A stretch of 45,096 bases of DNA, from positions 1 to 45,096 of the forward strand of contig JBGSON010000055.1 of the NCBI GenBank assembly GCA_041739085.1. The letters are read 5' to 3'. The DNA is from JBGSON01 sp041739085 (lineage in GTDB: Bacteria; Patescibacteriota; Gracilibacteria; CAIRYL01). The notes under the pieces were generated by a model, which was given only the letters and a program-made list of their open reading frames with translations, was not told where the DNA came from and ran no database searches. The translations under genes were made by a program, and so were the position numbers. Numbering within the stretch: the first letter of the stretch is position 1; each line of letters starts with the position of its first letter. Shown in pieces: positions 24,290-33,258 of the stretch.

Positions 24290-24866
24290 AGTGAAAAATA
24301 AAAGGTTTGTAACCCTAAAAGTATACGGATTTTTCTCGCGGATGGAAAACAGAGAAGAGCGAAGTTGTAAGGGAATTCACAAAAGTTCTCCTGTCACCCC
24401 GGACTTGATCCGGGGTCTCCCTGTTCATGGTTGGAGCAGGGGAAAGGTAAGTGGTGCCAATGATTTTCTGTGATATTTTTCTGGCAAATGGAGATTCCGG
24501 ATGGGGGCCGGAATGACAAAGGGTTCTCTGTCACCCTGAATTCATTTCAGGGCCTGCAAATGGTTCAACTCTCTGGATTGGAACCTGATTTTTCTCTCTC
24601 CTTTCGCTCGTCCAGGTCTAGATGATAGAGCAACTTTTTCTCAGTTGCTCCTCCTCTTTGAGTTTGTCTGGGAGACTTCTGTGTGAGAGAGCACAAAAAA
24701 AGGGAGCAACACCGGCGAGTTGCTCCAAAATGAGAGAAGGGTCACCCGAGGACGGGTGACTCCCAGAAAACCTTATGATTCTGTTTTTCCGCAGTGAAAA
24801 ACGTTTCCTTTTTTCTCTCTTTTCTGGCACACTCTTCCGGGTGTCATTTCTTTAAAAAAACCATCA
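24290..24866. repeat. 577-bp spacer with a row of hairpin repeats
   Basis: No gene seen. Five hairpins: CCCCGGA/TCCGGGG (24397-24415), ATTCCGG/CCGGAAT (24494-24514), CCCTGAA/TTCAGGG (24534-24552), GAGCAAC/GTTGCTC (24628-24650) with GGAGCAAC/GTTGCTCC (24703-24726) using the same word, and GTCACCC/GGGTGAC (24741-24760). The first three sit next to GTCAC or ATGAC. The last is followed by TCCCAG, as at 33507-33511. They look like members of dispersed palindromic repeat families. The purA promoter should lie in the last ~100 bases but I cannot pick it. Confidence 0.75.
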
Positions 24867-26147
24867 ATGATGCAAGACCTCGGAAATATCTCTGTGATCG
24901 TCGGAGCGCAGTGGGGAGACGAAGGGAAGGGGAAGCTCGTTGACATTCTCTCGGAGAAATTCGATGTGATCGCCCGCTCTGCGGGAGGCGCGAATGCCGG
25001 ACACACAATCTATACCGGAGGAAGAAAATTCGTCTTCCACCTCGTCCCCTCGGGCCTCCTCCATGAGGGGAAAGTCGGAATTATCGGAAACGGCTGCGTC
25101 GTCCATATTCCGACACTCCTTCAGGAAATTGAAGACATGAAAACATTCGGCGTGAATCCGGAAGGGCGGATTTTTCTGAGCGACCGCGCCCATCTCATCT
25201 TCGACTACCATCAGAAGATCGACTGCATCCAGGAGGAAAAGAAAGGAAAGTCCTGCGTCGGGACGACAAAACGCGGGATCGGCCCCGCGTACACGGACAA
25301 AGCGAGCCGGACCGGGATCCGCGCCGGAGAGCTTGTCCAGGGACCATTCGAATCCTTCGCGAAAAGACTGAGGGAGAACATCGAGAGGCACCAGGAGATG
25401 TACAAATTTGAAGAAGATGTCGAAAAGGAGATCGAGAGGTACCGGGGATACGCGGAGGTTTTGAAGAACGTAATCATCAACACGACGGAATACATCCGCG
25501 AAGCGCGGAGAAACAATAAAACAGTCCTTGTGGAAGGCGCGCAGGGCTCTCTCCTCGACCTTGATTTCGGGACTTATCCTTTCGTGACGAGTTCGAACAC
25601 GACCGTTGCCGGCGCGTGTTCCGGAACGGGGATCGCCCCATCAAAAATCGATTCTGTCATCGGCACGGTGAAGGCGTACACGACCCGCGTCGGGGCAGGT
25701 CCGTTTCCGAGCGAGGAACTGGGGGAAACCGGAGAGGAGCTCCGGAAAATCGGGAACGAATACGGAGCGACGACGGGGAGACCGAGGCGGTGCGGATGGT
25801 TCGACACCATGGTCGCGCGCCACGCGGTCCTCGTGAACGGGATCGACTACTGGAACCTCACGAAACTCGACATCCTCGATTCATTCCCGAAAATCAAGAT
25901 CCTCACAAAATATGTTTTTGAGGGGAAAGAGCTCACGAGTTTCCCGGCGAACCTCGAACTCCTCGAGGAACTCGATTCGGAATTCATCGAACTCCCGGGA
26001 TGGGAGACAAGCATCGCCGACTGCCGGAAATACGAAGACCTCCCGGAGAACGCGCGGAAGTACATCGAAAAACTCGAAGAACTCACCGATACTCCCGTGA
26101 AGTTCATCGGAGTGGGGACAGACCGGGAAGCGATCATTATGCGGTGA
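24867..26147 (+). CDS. purA: Adenylosuccinate synthetase PurA
   Basis: 426 residues, usual length. Joins IMP and aspartate using GTP to give adenylosuccinate, the first step from IMP to AMP. Seen: VIVGAQWGDEGKGKLVD (P-loop and catalytic Asp), GGANAGHTI (catalytic His), TTKRGIGPAYTDK, VEGAQGSLLDLDFGTYPFVTSSN, GRPRRCGWFD and the GVGTDREA-type end. The partner purB is at 41938-43305, not adjacent. Two consecutive ATGs start the frame; the second is possible. Its last bases overlap the convergent gene at 26137 by 11 bp. Confidence 0.97.
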   Translation: MMQDLGNISVIVGAQWGDEGKGKLVDILSEKFDVIARSAGGANAGHTIYTGGRKFVFHLVPSGLLHEGKVGIIGNGCVVHIPTLLQEIEDMKTFGVNPEGRIFLSDRAHLIFDYHQKIDCIQEEKKGKSCVGTTKRGIGPAYTDKASRTGIRAGELVQGPFESFAKRLRENIERHQEMYKFEEDVEKEIERYRGYAEVLKNVIINTTEYIREARRNNKTVLVEGAQGSLLDLDFGTYPFVTSSNTTVAGACSGTGIAPSKIDSVIGTVKAYTTRVGAGPFPSEELGETGEELRKIGNEYGATTGRPRRCGWFDTMVARHAVLVNGIDYWNLTKLDILDSFPKIKILTKYVFEGKELTSFPANLELLEELDSEFIELPGWETSIADCRKYEDLPENARKYIEKLEELTDTPVKFIGVGTDREAIIMR

Positions 26148-28020
26148 GATAATTCGTGAGCCTTCCTGCCGCCATTCTCTGTGGATTAAAGCGGATTTTC
26201 CTTTCAGTTACTCCATTCACTGATCCGAATTTTGTTGAATCAATAATACTGAATGTCCCATCCGCATTCAGGCTACTCGTTGCTATAGCGACATGTTTCC
26301 ACGCTCTCTCTCTTTGAAAACAAATAATATCTCCCTGCTGTATATCCCTTCCTGCGACCGGCTGAGAATGATTTAATATTCCTTCCACAACATCATCTGT
26401 TTGGGATGAAATTGCTCCCACATCCCGAAGACATGCGAGAACAAAACCAGAACAATCGACTCCAGATTTGCCATCGCCACCTCGCACATATGGAGTTCCG
26501 ATGTAGGATCGTGCCTGGCTCAGAAAGTCTTTTACAGGAGCCGGTTTTAGTAGCATCCAGGCATCATTTCTTTCGCTCCGAAAATCAGTCCGGCCTTGAC
26601 GATAGGAGAGGAAGGATTGTTCATCTGCCACATTCCCGCTCAATTTGGAGTAATAATGCGCTAACTTCTCATCATATTGGTTTGCCGCATACCCGGCTCC
26701 ATTATAATGAGCTGCAATAAAAGCCCAGTCGGGACTCGAACCATCTGTTCGCTTAATTATTGCCTTTCTGAATTCCGGATAATGATCGACAAACTTCATA
26801 AAAAGTTCTAACTGTCTTTGTGGTCCCTTCATCATCTCTTCATACATCGATTCAACACTGTCTAATTCCAATAATTTATGATTAAATCCCATGATCTGAG
26901 GGACCCCGAAACTCGAGGAAAGGAGGACCGCTTTTTTTATGATCGCATTTCTTTCTTCTTCTGCGAGATCGGGATTGTCTCCACCAAGTTCTTTGTACTT
27001 TTCCATGAAGACATGCTTTTCAAATCCGTATGAATTCGCGCGAAAGCCGCTCTCGATCGTAAAAATGGAAAAAACAATATTGGCATCGATTTCCTGAGGC
27101 ACAACATTCATCACGTCATTGTAGGCGAGCGTCGTATCGCCTACTCTTGCCTTGAATTCATTTCTCACTTCATCAACGATCGGACCGCATATTTCCAGAG
27201 CCTTTCCTTCGCTCTCGAGAAAGCCCACATAGCTCGCGCGCAGGCGCTTCTCCTCCTCTCCGTCCACGGCTGGATGCGTTTGCGGTCTTCCTGTTGTTCT
27301 TTTTTTCGTATCGTCTCTGTCGGCAATTCCAAATTCATATTTCTCAAGAGAAGCTGCCTCTTCAGAATCACTCGCCGGTCGGAACCAATCTCCGTTCTTG
27401 ATCGGGACATACTCCCCGGAACTGTCGACATAGCCGATCCGCTCGACTCCCTTCGGGAATTCCGTTTTCGCTCGATACGCATGGATCGGTGTCGTGCTCC
27501 CAACCTTGAGGACCACGACCTCTTGAACATCCGTTCCGAAACAATCTCCGAGCCCGATCCGGTAAAGGGCGGTGTCATTCGCAAAATTCGACTGATACCA
27601 ATATACTCCGTTTTGTTCAACGACCGTTGATATAGCCCCGCGGATAGCGTCCGGCCCTTGGCTTAAGACATCCCCCATTTTGTACTTATGGGAGTCCAAA
27701 TATTCCTTTCGATACACATTGATTTGTTCAGAAAGAGATCGATACTCACTTAAAATTTCTGGCTTCTGCAAATTCACATCTGTACGAATCTTCTCAGACA
27801 CCTGTGCCTCGAGCGCAAAGAGGCTGGTCATTTCCTTTTTCAGCTCTTCAGAAAGTTTAAGGCTCTCTCCCCTGAGTTTTTCGTTTTCTGAACGCAGCTT
27901 TTGTGCTTCGGGAATTAGTGTTTCCTTCTTCGCTTTTGTTATATCCAATTGTTTCTTGAGCTCTTCTAATCCCTCACTGCCAGAAAGAGCTTCAGCCGGT
28001 CGAGGCGAACCTATCGTCAT
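26137..28020 (-). CDS. Bifunctional peptidoglycan hydrolase: muramidase plus NlpC/P60
   Basis: 627 residues. Residues ~15-110 are a coiled coil. A beta-rich shared module spans ~149-217 (IGLGDCF to YVPIKNGDWF). A muramidase-like domain (~305-460) resembles the N-acetylmuramidase family DUF3380, with catalytic-type Glu323 in FTIESGF, then FGVPQIMGFNHKLLEL and AAHYNGAGYAANQYDEKLA. The C-terminal NlpC/P60 endopeptidase (~493-625) has YIGTPYVRGGDGKSGVDCSGF with Cys523 and WKHVAIA with His576. The first domain should cut glycan strands and the second stem peptides. There is no signal peptide or membrane segment, so export must use another route, or the enzyme acts after lysis. Last gene of a six-gene minus-strand cluster. 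Confidence 0.88.
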   Translation of the reverse strand: MTIGSPRPAEALSGSEGLEELKKQLDITKAKKETLIPEAQKLRSENEKLRGESLKLSEELKKEMTSLFALEAQVSEKIRTDVNLQKPEILSEYRSLSEQINVYRKEYLDSHKYKMGDVLSQGPDAIRGAISTVVEQNGVYWYQSNFANDTALYRIGLGDCFGTDVQEVVVLKVGSTTPIHAYRAKTEFPKGVERIGYVDSSGEYVPIKNGDWFRPASDSEEAASLEKYEFGIADRDDTKKRTTGRPQTHPAVDGEEEKRLRASYVGFLESEGKALEICGPIVDEVRNEFKARVGDTTLAYNDVMNVVPQEIDANIVFSIFTIESGFRANSYGFEKHVFMEKYKELGGDNPDLAEEERNAIIKKAVLLSSSFGVPQIMGFNHKLLELDSVESMYEEMMKGPQRQLELFMKFVDHYPEFRKAIIKRTDGSSPDWAFIAAHYNGAGYAANQYDEKLAHYYSKLSGNVADEQSFLSYRQGRTDFRSERNDAWMLLKPAPVKDFLSQARSYIGTPYVRGGDGKSGVDCSGFVLACLRDVGAISSQTDDVVEGILNHSQPVAGRDIQQGDIICFQRERAWKHVAIATSSLNADGTFSIIDSTKFGSVNGVTERKIRFNPQRMAAGRLTNYLTA

Positions 28021-28026
28021 CGGGGA

Positions 28027-28203
28027 TTATGAAAGAAGCCGGACCAAGTTTTCCTTCGTGGATTTTACCCGCTCGATCTTCGCTTTCCGTAACCCAATTT
28101 CAGTCCGAAGCATTTCATTTTCACGTTCGAGGGATTCAGATTCATTCTGGATTTCTTTTTTTATGAGTTGCTGTTTTGTTTTTGAAGCGATTTGTTTATT
28201 CAT
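28027..28203 (-). CDS. 58-residue coiled-coil protein
   Basis: Starts three bases after the stop of the upstream hydrolase and ends six bases before the next start, so it fits the operon exactly. The sequence begins MNKQIASKTK and is Lys/Glu-rich with Leu/Ile heptads (ESLERENEMLRTEIGLRKAK), a likely short coiled coil. It might pair with the coiled coil of the 627-residue protein. No homology recognised. Confidence 0.7.
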   Translation of the reverse strand: MNKQIASKTKQQLIKKEIQNESESLERENEMLRTEIGLRKAKIERVKSTKENLVRLLS

Positions 28204-28206
28204 CTT

Positions 28207-29574
28207 TTATGCAAGAGAAGTATCGATTCTCATTGCCAGCTGTGCAATAACATCTCCCACATAATTCGCAATGCTCGGCTCCTTATTCCCTTTTCCGTAC
28301 CCTTGGTATAAGCGCCCTTTTCTTACAATATTCTCGAGCGGCTGTCCTGAATACCAGGCACTCGCGACATCCGCCCAATTGCCAAAATTATCGAAATATT
28401 TGAGCATTTGAAATTTCGCCACCGCATCCTGATTCTTTGGATCGCGTATGTCAGCACCTGGCAGACCAGCTTCTCTCGCCCAATCATCCCAATATTTTGG
28501 TGTGATTTGATATTTCCCATAACACCCGGTCCTCTCATTCACAGCACCGGCGTTGCCACCGCTTTCCCTTCTTGTCATAATTTTCATAAAATCATCAATG
28601 TAATCACGCTTTGCAGTTTTTTCTGCAAGTTGCAGGATAGTACCCAATTCCATATCTCTTCTTTCAACATATTGTTTGCCAAACTCGCCGATTCTTTGTT
28701 CATAAGTTTCAGGAGAATCGGGCCAGTATTTTTTTGTAAATGCCTTGAGATCTATTTTCTCCCCATACGGAAGGTTTTTATTCACAAATGCGACGAATTC
28801 CGGAGTGTATTTGTTGTTCGCATTACAATCCTTAACGTCTTGACGTGGATATAAGTACTTGAAAACACTCCTCTGTCTTCCAAGTTCTTTTATAAAGAGA
28901 TCTATTTTTATAGATTCATGTGTAGATTCTTCTCCTGATGTCTTTTCTTCGTCCATAAAGGATAACACGAAGGCCGGATCAACTCCTTTCTCAAGAGCAC
29001 GTCGTGCTGTGCTGATCCCCAAATCTGGATATTGGGATCTTATGTACTCATCGGTAAATGTATCTAGCCCCTCTCCTGATTTCGATACGGTCTCGATCGT
29101 TACGACTGTCCCCGTAAAAATCAGGAGTCTTTCTCCGTCATCAGTATAAAACTCACCAAGATTTCCTTCTCTCTTTCCCGTCAGAACCTTTTTGGAATCA
29201 GGCATCTGGACACTCACCTCGCGGATTTCTGCCGGCATGACATCAGCAAGGCTTATTTCCATTTCAAGTCTGTTATTCCCATGAAAATCAATACCGACTG
29301 AGCCTACTGATCGATCGTCCTTCAGCACATTCCCAAAAACGGGAGGATTCGTGATCTCATGAAGTCTCCCGCTTTCATCCCGATGTTGTGTAAGAAATTC
29401 ATTTACAGACATTTTCTTAATAATGCCACCTTCAACTTGGTCAGCTAATTTCCCTATGCGCTCTCCGCCTGTTGGCAATATGTTCCGAAAGTCCGTACCC
29501 GTGTCAAGTTTGAAATTGAGTCGCTTTTCCCAAAAATTGATTTCCTGCTGACGATGAAAGAAATGTTTCTGCAT
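28207..29574 (-). CDS. Lytic-transglycosylase-like protein with shared module
   Basis: 455 residues. The shared beta module spans ~101-165 (ISLADVM, KREG, YTDDGERLLIFTG, VVTI). A helical middle part follows. The C-terminal domain (~320-455) looks like a soluble lytic transglycosylase: MTRRESGGNAGAVN with Glu337, then CYGKYQITPKYWDDWA and a late ASAWYSG/YVGDV part. Such enzymes cleave glycan strands of peptidoglycan with 1,6-anhydro product. No signal peptide is seen. It is in the same cluster as the 627-residue hydrolase, so two wall-cutting enzymes are made together. Confidence 0.8.
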   Translation of the reverse strand: MQKHFFHRQQEINFWEKRLNFKLDTGTDFRNILPTGGERIGKLADQVEGGIIKKMSVNEFLTQHRDESGRLHEITNPPVFGNVLKDDRSVGSVGIDFHGNNRLEMEISLADVMPAEIREVSVQMPDSKKVLTGKREGNLGEFYTDDGERLLIFTGTVVTIETVSKSGEGLDTFTDEYIRSQYPDLGISTARRALEKGVDPAFVLSFMDEEKTSGEESTHESIKIDLFIKELGRQRSVFKYLYPRQDVKDCNANNKYTPEFVAFVNKNLPYGEKIDLKAFTKKYWPDSPETYEQRIGEFGKQYVERRDMELGTILQLAEKTAKRDYIDDFMKIMTRRESGGNAGAVNERTGCYGKYQITPKYWDDWAREAGLPGADIRDPKNQDAVAKFQMLKYFDNFGNWADVASAWYSGQPLENIVRKGRLYQGYGKGNKEPSIANYVGDVIAQLAMRIDTSLA

Positions 29575-29598
29575 TTTTGTGTGTTATGAAATCAAATT

Positions 29599-31755
29599 TT
29601 ATTTAGTGATCGCGGAAGCAGGTGCGGGAAAAGCAGCTTTGATCTTTGTAGTCATATCTGCGGGGTCTGTAAAACTTTGAGCTTGTCCGTCGCCGAACTT
29701 TATGGTTTTCGCATTGGCTTTAGATTGATCAACAACACAATTAATGACATTTTTATCCTTTTTACATTTAAAAGTATAAATTTCATCTTTTGCGGCTAAT
29801 TCGCCCTCAATTGCTATCCCACTCCCCTTTAATGCCTCTTCAAATGTTTTCTTAAAGAACTCTCCCTTTGCTTTCTCTTGAGCCTGAATCTCGCCATCGA
29901 CCACTTTTTTATACGCATCAACGAGTTCTTTTACAACCCCTGTCTCTGGAACTTTTGGCATTAAATCTGCTATCTCTTTTTTCACATCACCTGTCTTTTT
30001 CTCAAACTTCAGTTGATCCATGTATTTCAAAAGCGTTTCGAGTTCTTCAGGTAGAAGGTCCTTTGGGTTGGTTACATCTTGACCGATAGTGATTCTGAGT
30101 TTGCCTGCAGCAGTTCCTGACTCAAGTGATATGGAAATATTGTGAGGAACCTTGCTGTTCGTATTCCCGTCAACCGTAACAACATCTTTAATGACTCCCT
30201 TATCAATCGTGAAATCAGAAACCTTCAAGATCTCCCTAATTTTTCCCTTTGCCTCTGCGAGAAATGTACTATTCTCGGCTGTTTTCACAGTCCGTTCCTT
30301 CCCACCAACTGTTACCTTACAATCTGCTGAAAGACTTCCCGCTAAAGCCTTATGAATTGTAAGCAGTGAAATTATCGTCTCGCTCTTCAGTTCATTGGCC
30401 ACATTCGCCGCCTCCGCCGCTTTTTGCGCGTCAACTTGGATTTTCCATACGCCTATGACACTTTCGAATTTCTTTCTTGAAGTTTGCTCTGGACTGATTG
30501 CCATTGCAGCCTGGATTTGAGCAGCAGTTTTTCCCTTGAGCGCATCGAGATTTGAGGTCAGGAGATCTCTCGGCCAAATATCGACTCCAAAACCTGCCAA
30601 CTGCTGGAGCACTACAAATTCAGGACGCTTCAATCTCTGCGACATGATCTCCATAAAATCTTTATCCTCTGGTACGTCATTTTTAAGCTTAATGAGCTCG
30701 GAATCTGACCATGCCTCCTTGTCATTTTTATTTATTCTGCACCCATTCAATAAATCGTTTGCGATTTTCTCCTTATATTCTTTTACCCAGTATTTGTTGA
30801 TGACTGGATCCAGAGCGTTTCCAACAAGAAATTTGAGGTTCTTTTTGGCCCATATGAGAAGATTTACGAGCATTCCTCCCAAAAAAGTCTTTCCTCCTGG
30901 AATATTTGCAAACATCCTTTCTGCAAAATTTTCGATTTTATTCGCCAATTTTTCCGAACCGGTCAGCTTTGCGATATCTGACTTCTTCGCATCAGAAATA
31001 TAATCCTTGAACTCTCCGTTTGTATATTTCATGATCATATTATTAACCTCCCACACCCCTTTTTGAGTAGTGATATTATCTCTGATCCTGGCTCCATTTG
31101 CTTGATGGAATGCATCCCATCTTTTGAGCGGATTGTTTTCGTCCGTCTCCAATTTATTATCTTTCACGTATTTTGCGAGTGCGGTCCTTATCTCACTCAA
31201 GTCAGTAATGAGAGCTGCTTCGAGTGACGTCTTCAGCGAATCATCAATCAGAACATTGGTTTCTTTCCCTTCAAGAACTTTTCCGAGATTGTCGAATCCT
31301 ACATCGATTTCTTTTCCTTTTGGAACTTGGATTTCTCTCAATTTCGGAGCGTCGGACGAAGATGCAGTCACTGGGACTCTCTCTGGACCTGCTGCAGGTT
31401 GTGGCGGGAGATTTGTAGTGATTTCTGTTTCGAGCGTGCCTATCGCACCTTTAAGCTCGTCCTGGGTTAAACCACCTGCCTCTAAGGCTTTCACCTTATC
31501 AGCCAATAGTTTTTTTGCTAATTCAGCAACATTTCCTTGCTGTCCTGGCTTTGCTCCAATTTTTATTAAAAATGCATCTTTTTCCTCTTGAGTCGGGAAT
31601 ATAGTCAACATTGAGGTAATGTCCCGAACTAGTGCGTTCGCGATTTCGTCTTTCTCATTTTCCATGTCCAAACCCGCCGGAGTATCATTTGATGCTGCCG
31701 CTCTTGCCTGATCGAGTGTTCGTGGATTTTCCGGTGCTGCTGATGGTTCTCCCAT
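29599..31755 (-). CDS. Large unknown protein of the small/large gene pair (cluster C)
   Basis: 718 residues, not recognised. The N-terminal ~170 residues are Ala/Pro/Glu-rich and acidic. A hydrophobic or amphipathic stretch lies at ~298-335 (TFLGGMLVNLLIWAKKNLKF). The rest is Lys/Glu-rich helical with beta-like stretches near 470-560 and 655-700 (IYTFKCKKDKNVINCVVDQ). No signal peptide. Its start is 11 bases after the small copy C gene, matching the pair layout at 822-1 and 1341-6064. It precedes two peptidoglycan hydrolases. A structural or carrier role is only a guess. Confidence 0.75.
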   Translation of the reverse strand: MGEPSAAPENPRTLDQARAAASNDTPAGLDMENEKDEIANALVRDITSMLTIFPTQEEKDAFLIKIGAKPGQQGNVAELAKKLLADKVKALEAGGLTQDELKGAIGTLETEITTNLPPQPAAGPERVPVTASSSDAPKLREIQVPKGKEIDVGFDNLGKVLEGKETNVLIDDSLKTSLEAALITDLSEIRTALAKYVKDNKLETDENNPLKRWDAFHQANGARIRDNITTQKGVWEVNNMIMKYTNGEFKDYISDAKKSDIAKLTGSEKLANKIENFAERMFANIPGGKTFLGGMLVNLLIWAKKNLKFLVGNALDPVINKYWVKEYKEKIANDLLNGCRINKNDKEAWSDSELIKLKNDVPEDKDFMEIMSQRLKRPEFVVLQQLAGFGVDIWPRDLLTSNLDALKGKTAAQIQAAMAISPEQTSRKKFESVIGVWKIQVDAQKAAEAANVANELKSETIISLLTIHKALAGSLSADCKVTVGGKERTVKTAENSTFLAEAKGKIREILKVSDFTIDKGVIKDVVTVDGNTNSKVPHNISISLESGTAAGKLRITIGQDVTNPKDLLPEELETLLKYMDQLKFEKKTGDVKKEIADLMPKVPETGVVKELVDAYKKVVDGEIQAQEKAKGEFFKKTFEEALKGSGIAIEGELAAKDEIYTFKCKKDKNVINCVVDQSKANAKTIKFGDGQAQSFTDPADMTTKIKAAFPAPASAITK

Positions 31756-31766
31756 TTTGTATATAA

Positions 31767-32054
31767 TTAAAGAGTCGAAAGTGTTTTTTCCATTCCCTGA
31801 AGCGATGCGGATTCCGACATCTGCATGACTTCCTCCGCCTTTACGAGAAGAAACGATTTGATGTCCCTGCCCGCCTTGCGGATCGTCTCCGCCTCATGGA
31901 CACGGAAGAGATTCACGAATTTTTCTGTGAGGAGATAGACTTTTTTTCGGCCGTCCTCGTCCGCGATCTCGGCGAGGCGAAGAAGCCGTGCCCTGTCCGT
32001 TTCCGGGAAGGGCGCTTTCTCGATGAATTCGATGAGTTCTTGGATTTGGATCAT
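31767..32054 (-). CDS. Small helical protein of a three-copy family (copy C)
   Basis: 95 residues, helical and charged. Its start IQELIEFIEKAPFPETDRARLLRL aligns by eye with copy A (TLLIENALFL, DDDTRK) and copy B (LTLIEQSLFLEPEVKFDLL). The second half (ETIRKAGRDIKSFLLVKAEEVMQM) is amphipathic. No signal peptide. It again sits directly in front of a large protein of unknown function. The family is not known to me. Confidence 0.75.
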   Translation of the reverse strand: MIQIQELIEFIEKAPFPETDRARLLRLAEIADEDGRKKVYLLTEKFVNLFRVHEAETIRKAGRDIKSFLLVKAEEVMQMSESASLQGMEKTLSTL

Positions 32055-32075
32055 ATGTGTATGAAGTGGAATTTT

Positions 32076-32372
32076 CTAGGGGAGAAAAATGCGTTTCAGG
32101 AATGCGATGAGCCGGGCGAAGAGTGATTTCGGCTTTTCCGACGGTTTTTTTTCATTTTGTTTGTACGCGGGCTCATTTGTCTTTTCTATCTCTTCGAATT
32201 TCCTTTCCAGCTCCTCTTCCGCTCTGGGCAATTCATGATCCGCATGATAAGCGTTTTCCATCTTCCGGATGCCGTCCGCGATCTTCCCGCCTTTGACGAT
32301 CTTCTGAGCCATTTCTTTCTTCTCTCTGCGGCTCATGGAGATGTTCCCGCGTGGTGGAGGTGGAAATTCCAT
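32076..32372 (-). CDS. Small basic protein with C-terminal amphipathic helix
   Basis: 98 residues. Pro-rich start, Lys/Glu-rich middle with coiled-coil character (ELPRAEEELERKFEEIEK), and a hydrophobic, basic end (SLFARLIAFLKRIFLP) that could attach to a membrane. First gene of the minus-strand cluster 32372-26137, ending 21 bases before copy C. Function unknown. Confidence 0.65.
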   Translation of the reverse strand: MEFPPPPRGNISMSRREKKEMAQKIVKGGKIADGIRKMENAYHADHELPRAEEELERKFEEIEKTNEPAYKQNEKKPSEKPKSLFARLIAFLKRIFLP

Positions 32373-32445
32373 GGGAGGGCATATCGAAATTCAAATTATT
32401 GTACCATAAAAACGCCGTTTCAGCAAAAGAAAAACGGAGGAAAGA

Positions 32446-32550
32446 GTGTTCAAGTTTGCAGGTGTTCAAGCTTGCAAGTGTCCACGCGAACAAGGAAAAC
32501 AAGCACACAAATCCGGCAATTCCTTGCTGACTTGCTTGCTTGCCGACTTC
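32446..32550. repeat. CAAGC-word repeats after rplA
   Basis: The left part (32446-32507) is rich in CAAGY words and GTGTTCAAG. The right part (32522-32550) has CTTGCTTGCTTGCC. They face each other and adjoin the rplA stop. No gene seen. Confidence 0.6.
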
Positions 32551-33258
32551 TTAGTTCCCCTGTCCCATCGCATCGTTCACCAAAACCCGTATCCCAGGCC
32601 CCATCGTGCTCTTCAGGGTGATCGTGTAGAGATACTGCCCTTTGATCCCCGCCGGTCTTGCGTCCTTGAGCGCCTTGAAGAACGCTGTGGTGTTCTCGAG
32701 GAGCTTATCGTAATCGAACGACGCTTTCCCGAGGATCGTGTGGATGATCCCCTGCTTGTCGATCTTGAACTCGATCTTTCCCTTTTTTACTTCTTCGAGT
32801 GTTTTCGTGATGTCCGTGGTCACGGTCCCGGATTTCGGAGAAGGCATAAGCCCTTTCGGACCGAGGATCTTTGCGATCTTCGCCATGCTCTTCATCATGT
32901 CGGGAGTCGCGATCGCGAGTTCGAAATCGATCTTTCCCTTCGCGACCTCATCGATGAGTTCCTCTCCGCCGACGATGTCGGCTCCCGCCGCTTTTGCTTC
33001 TTTATGATGGGAATCGTCCGTGAAAACAGCGATCTTCTTCGTCTTCCCTGTTCCGTTCGGAAGGACGAGCGTCGCCCGGACAAGCTGATCGGCGTATTTC
33101 GGATCGCATCCGGTCCGGATATGGATCTCGATCGTGGAATCGAATTTCGTGGAAGATGTTTCCTTCACGAGTTTTACTGCATCCGCAAGGGTATGCTCAA
33201 CGCCTTCCCCGCCGAGTTTCTCGAGCGCGGAGCGATATTTTTTTCCGTGTTGCTTCAT
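32551..33258 (-). CDS. rplA: Ribosomal protein L1
   Basis: 235 residues from ATG 33258 (MKQHGKKYRSALEKL), the usual L1 length. The open frame reaches back to 33465, but those residues look non-native. L1 binds 23S rRNA at the mobile L1 stalk. Seen: KFDSTIEIHIRTGCDPKYADQ, RATLVLPNGTGKTKKIAVF, the KILGPKGLMPSPKSGTVT motif and a C-terminal GPGIRVLVN. rplK, normally just upstream, is not adjacent. No Shine-Dalgarno. Confidence 0.97.
   Translation of the reverse strand: MKQHGKKYRSALEKLGGEGVEHTLADAVKLVKETSSTKFDSTIEIHIRTGCDPKYADQLVRATLVLPNGTGKTKKIAVFTDDSHHKEAKAAGADIVGGEELIDEVAKGKIDFELAIATPDMMKSMAKIAKILGPKGLMPSPKSGTVTTDITKTLEEVKKGKIEFKIDKQGIIHTILGKASFDYDKLLENTTAFFKALKDARPAGIKGQYLYTITLKSTMGPGIRVLVNDAMGQGN

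Noticed and set aside
26137..32372. Prophage or phage-tail-like particle
   Set aside because: Two cell-wall hydrolases and coiled coils fit, but there is no terminase, portal, capsid, sheath, baseplate or integrase.
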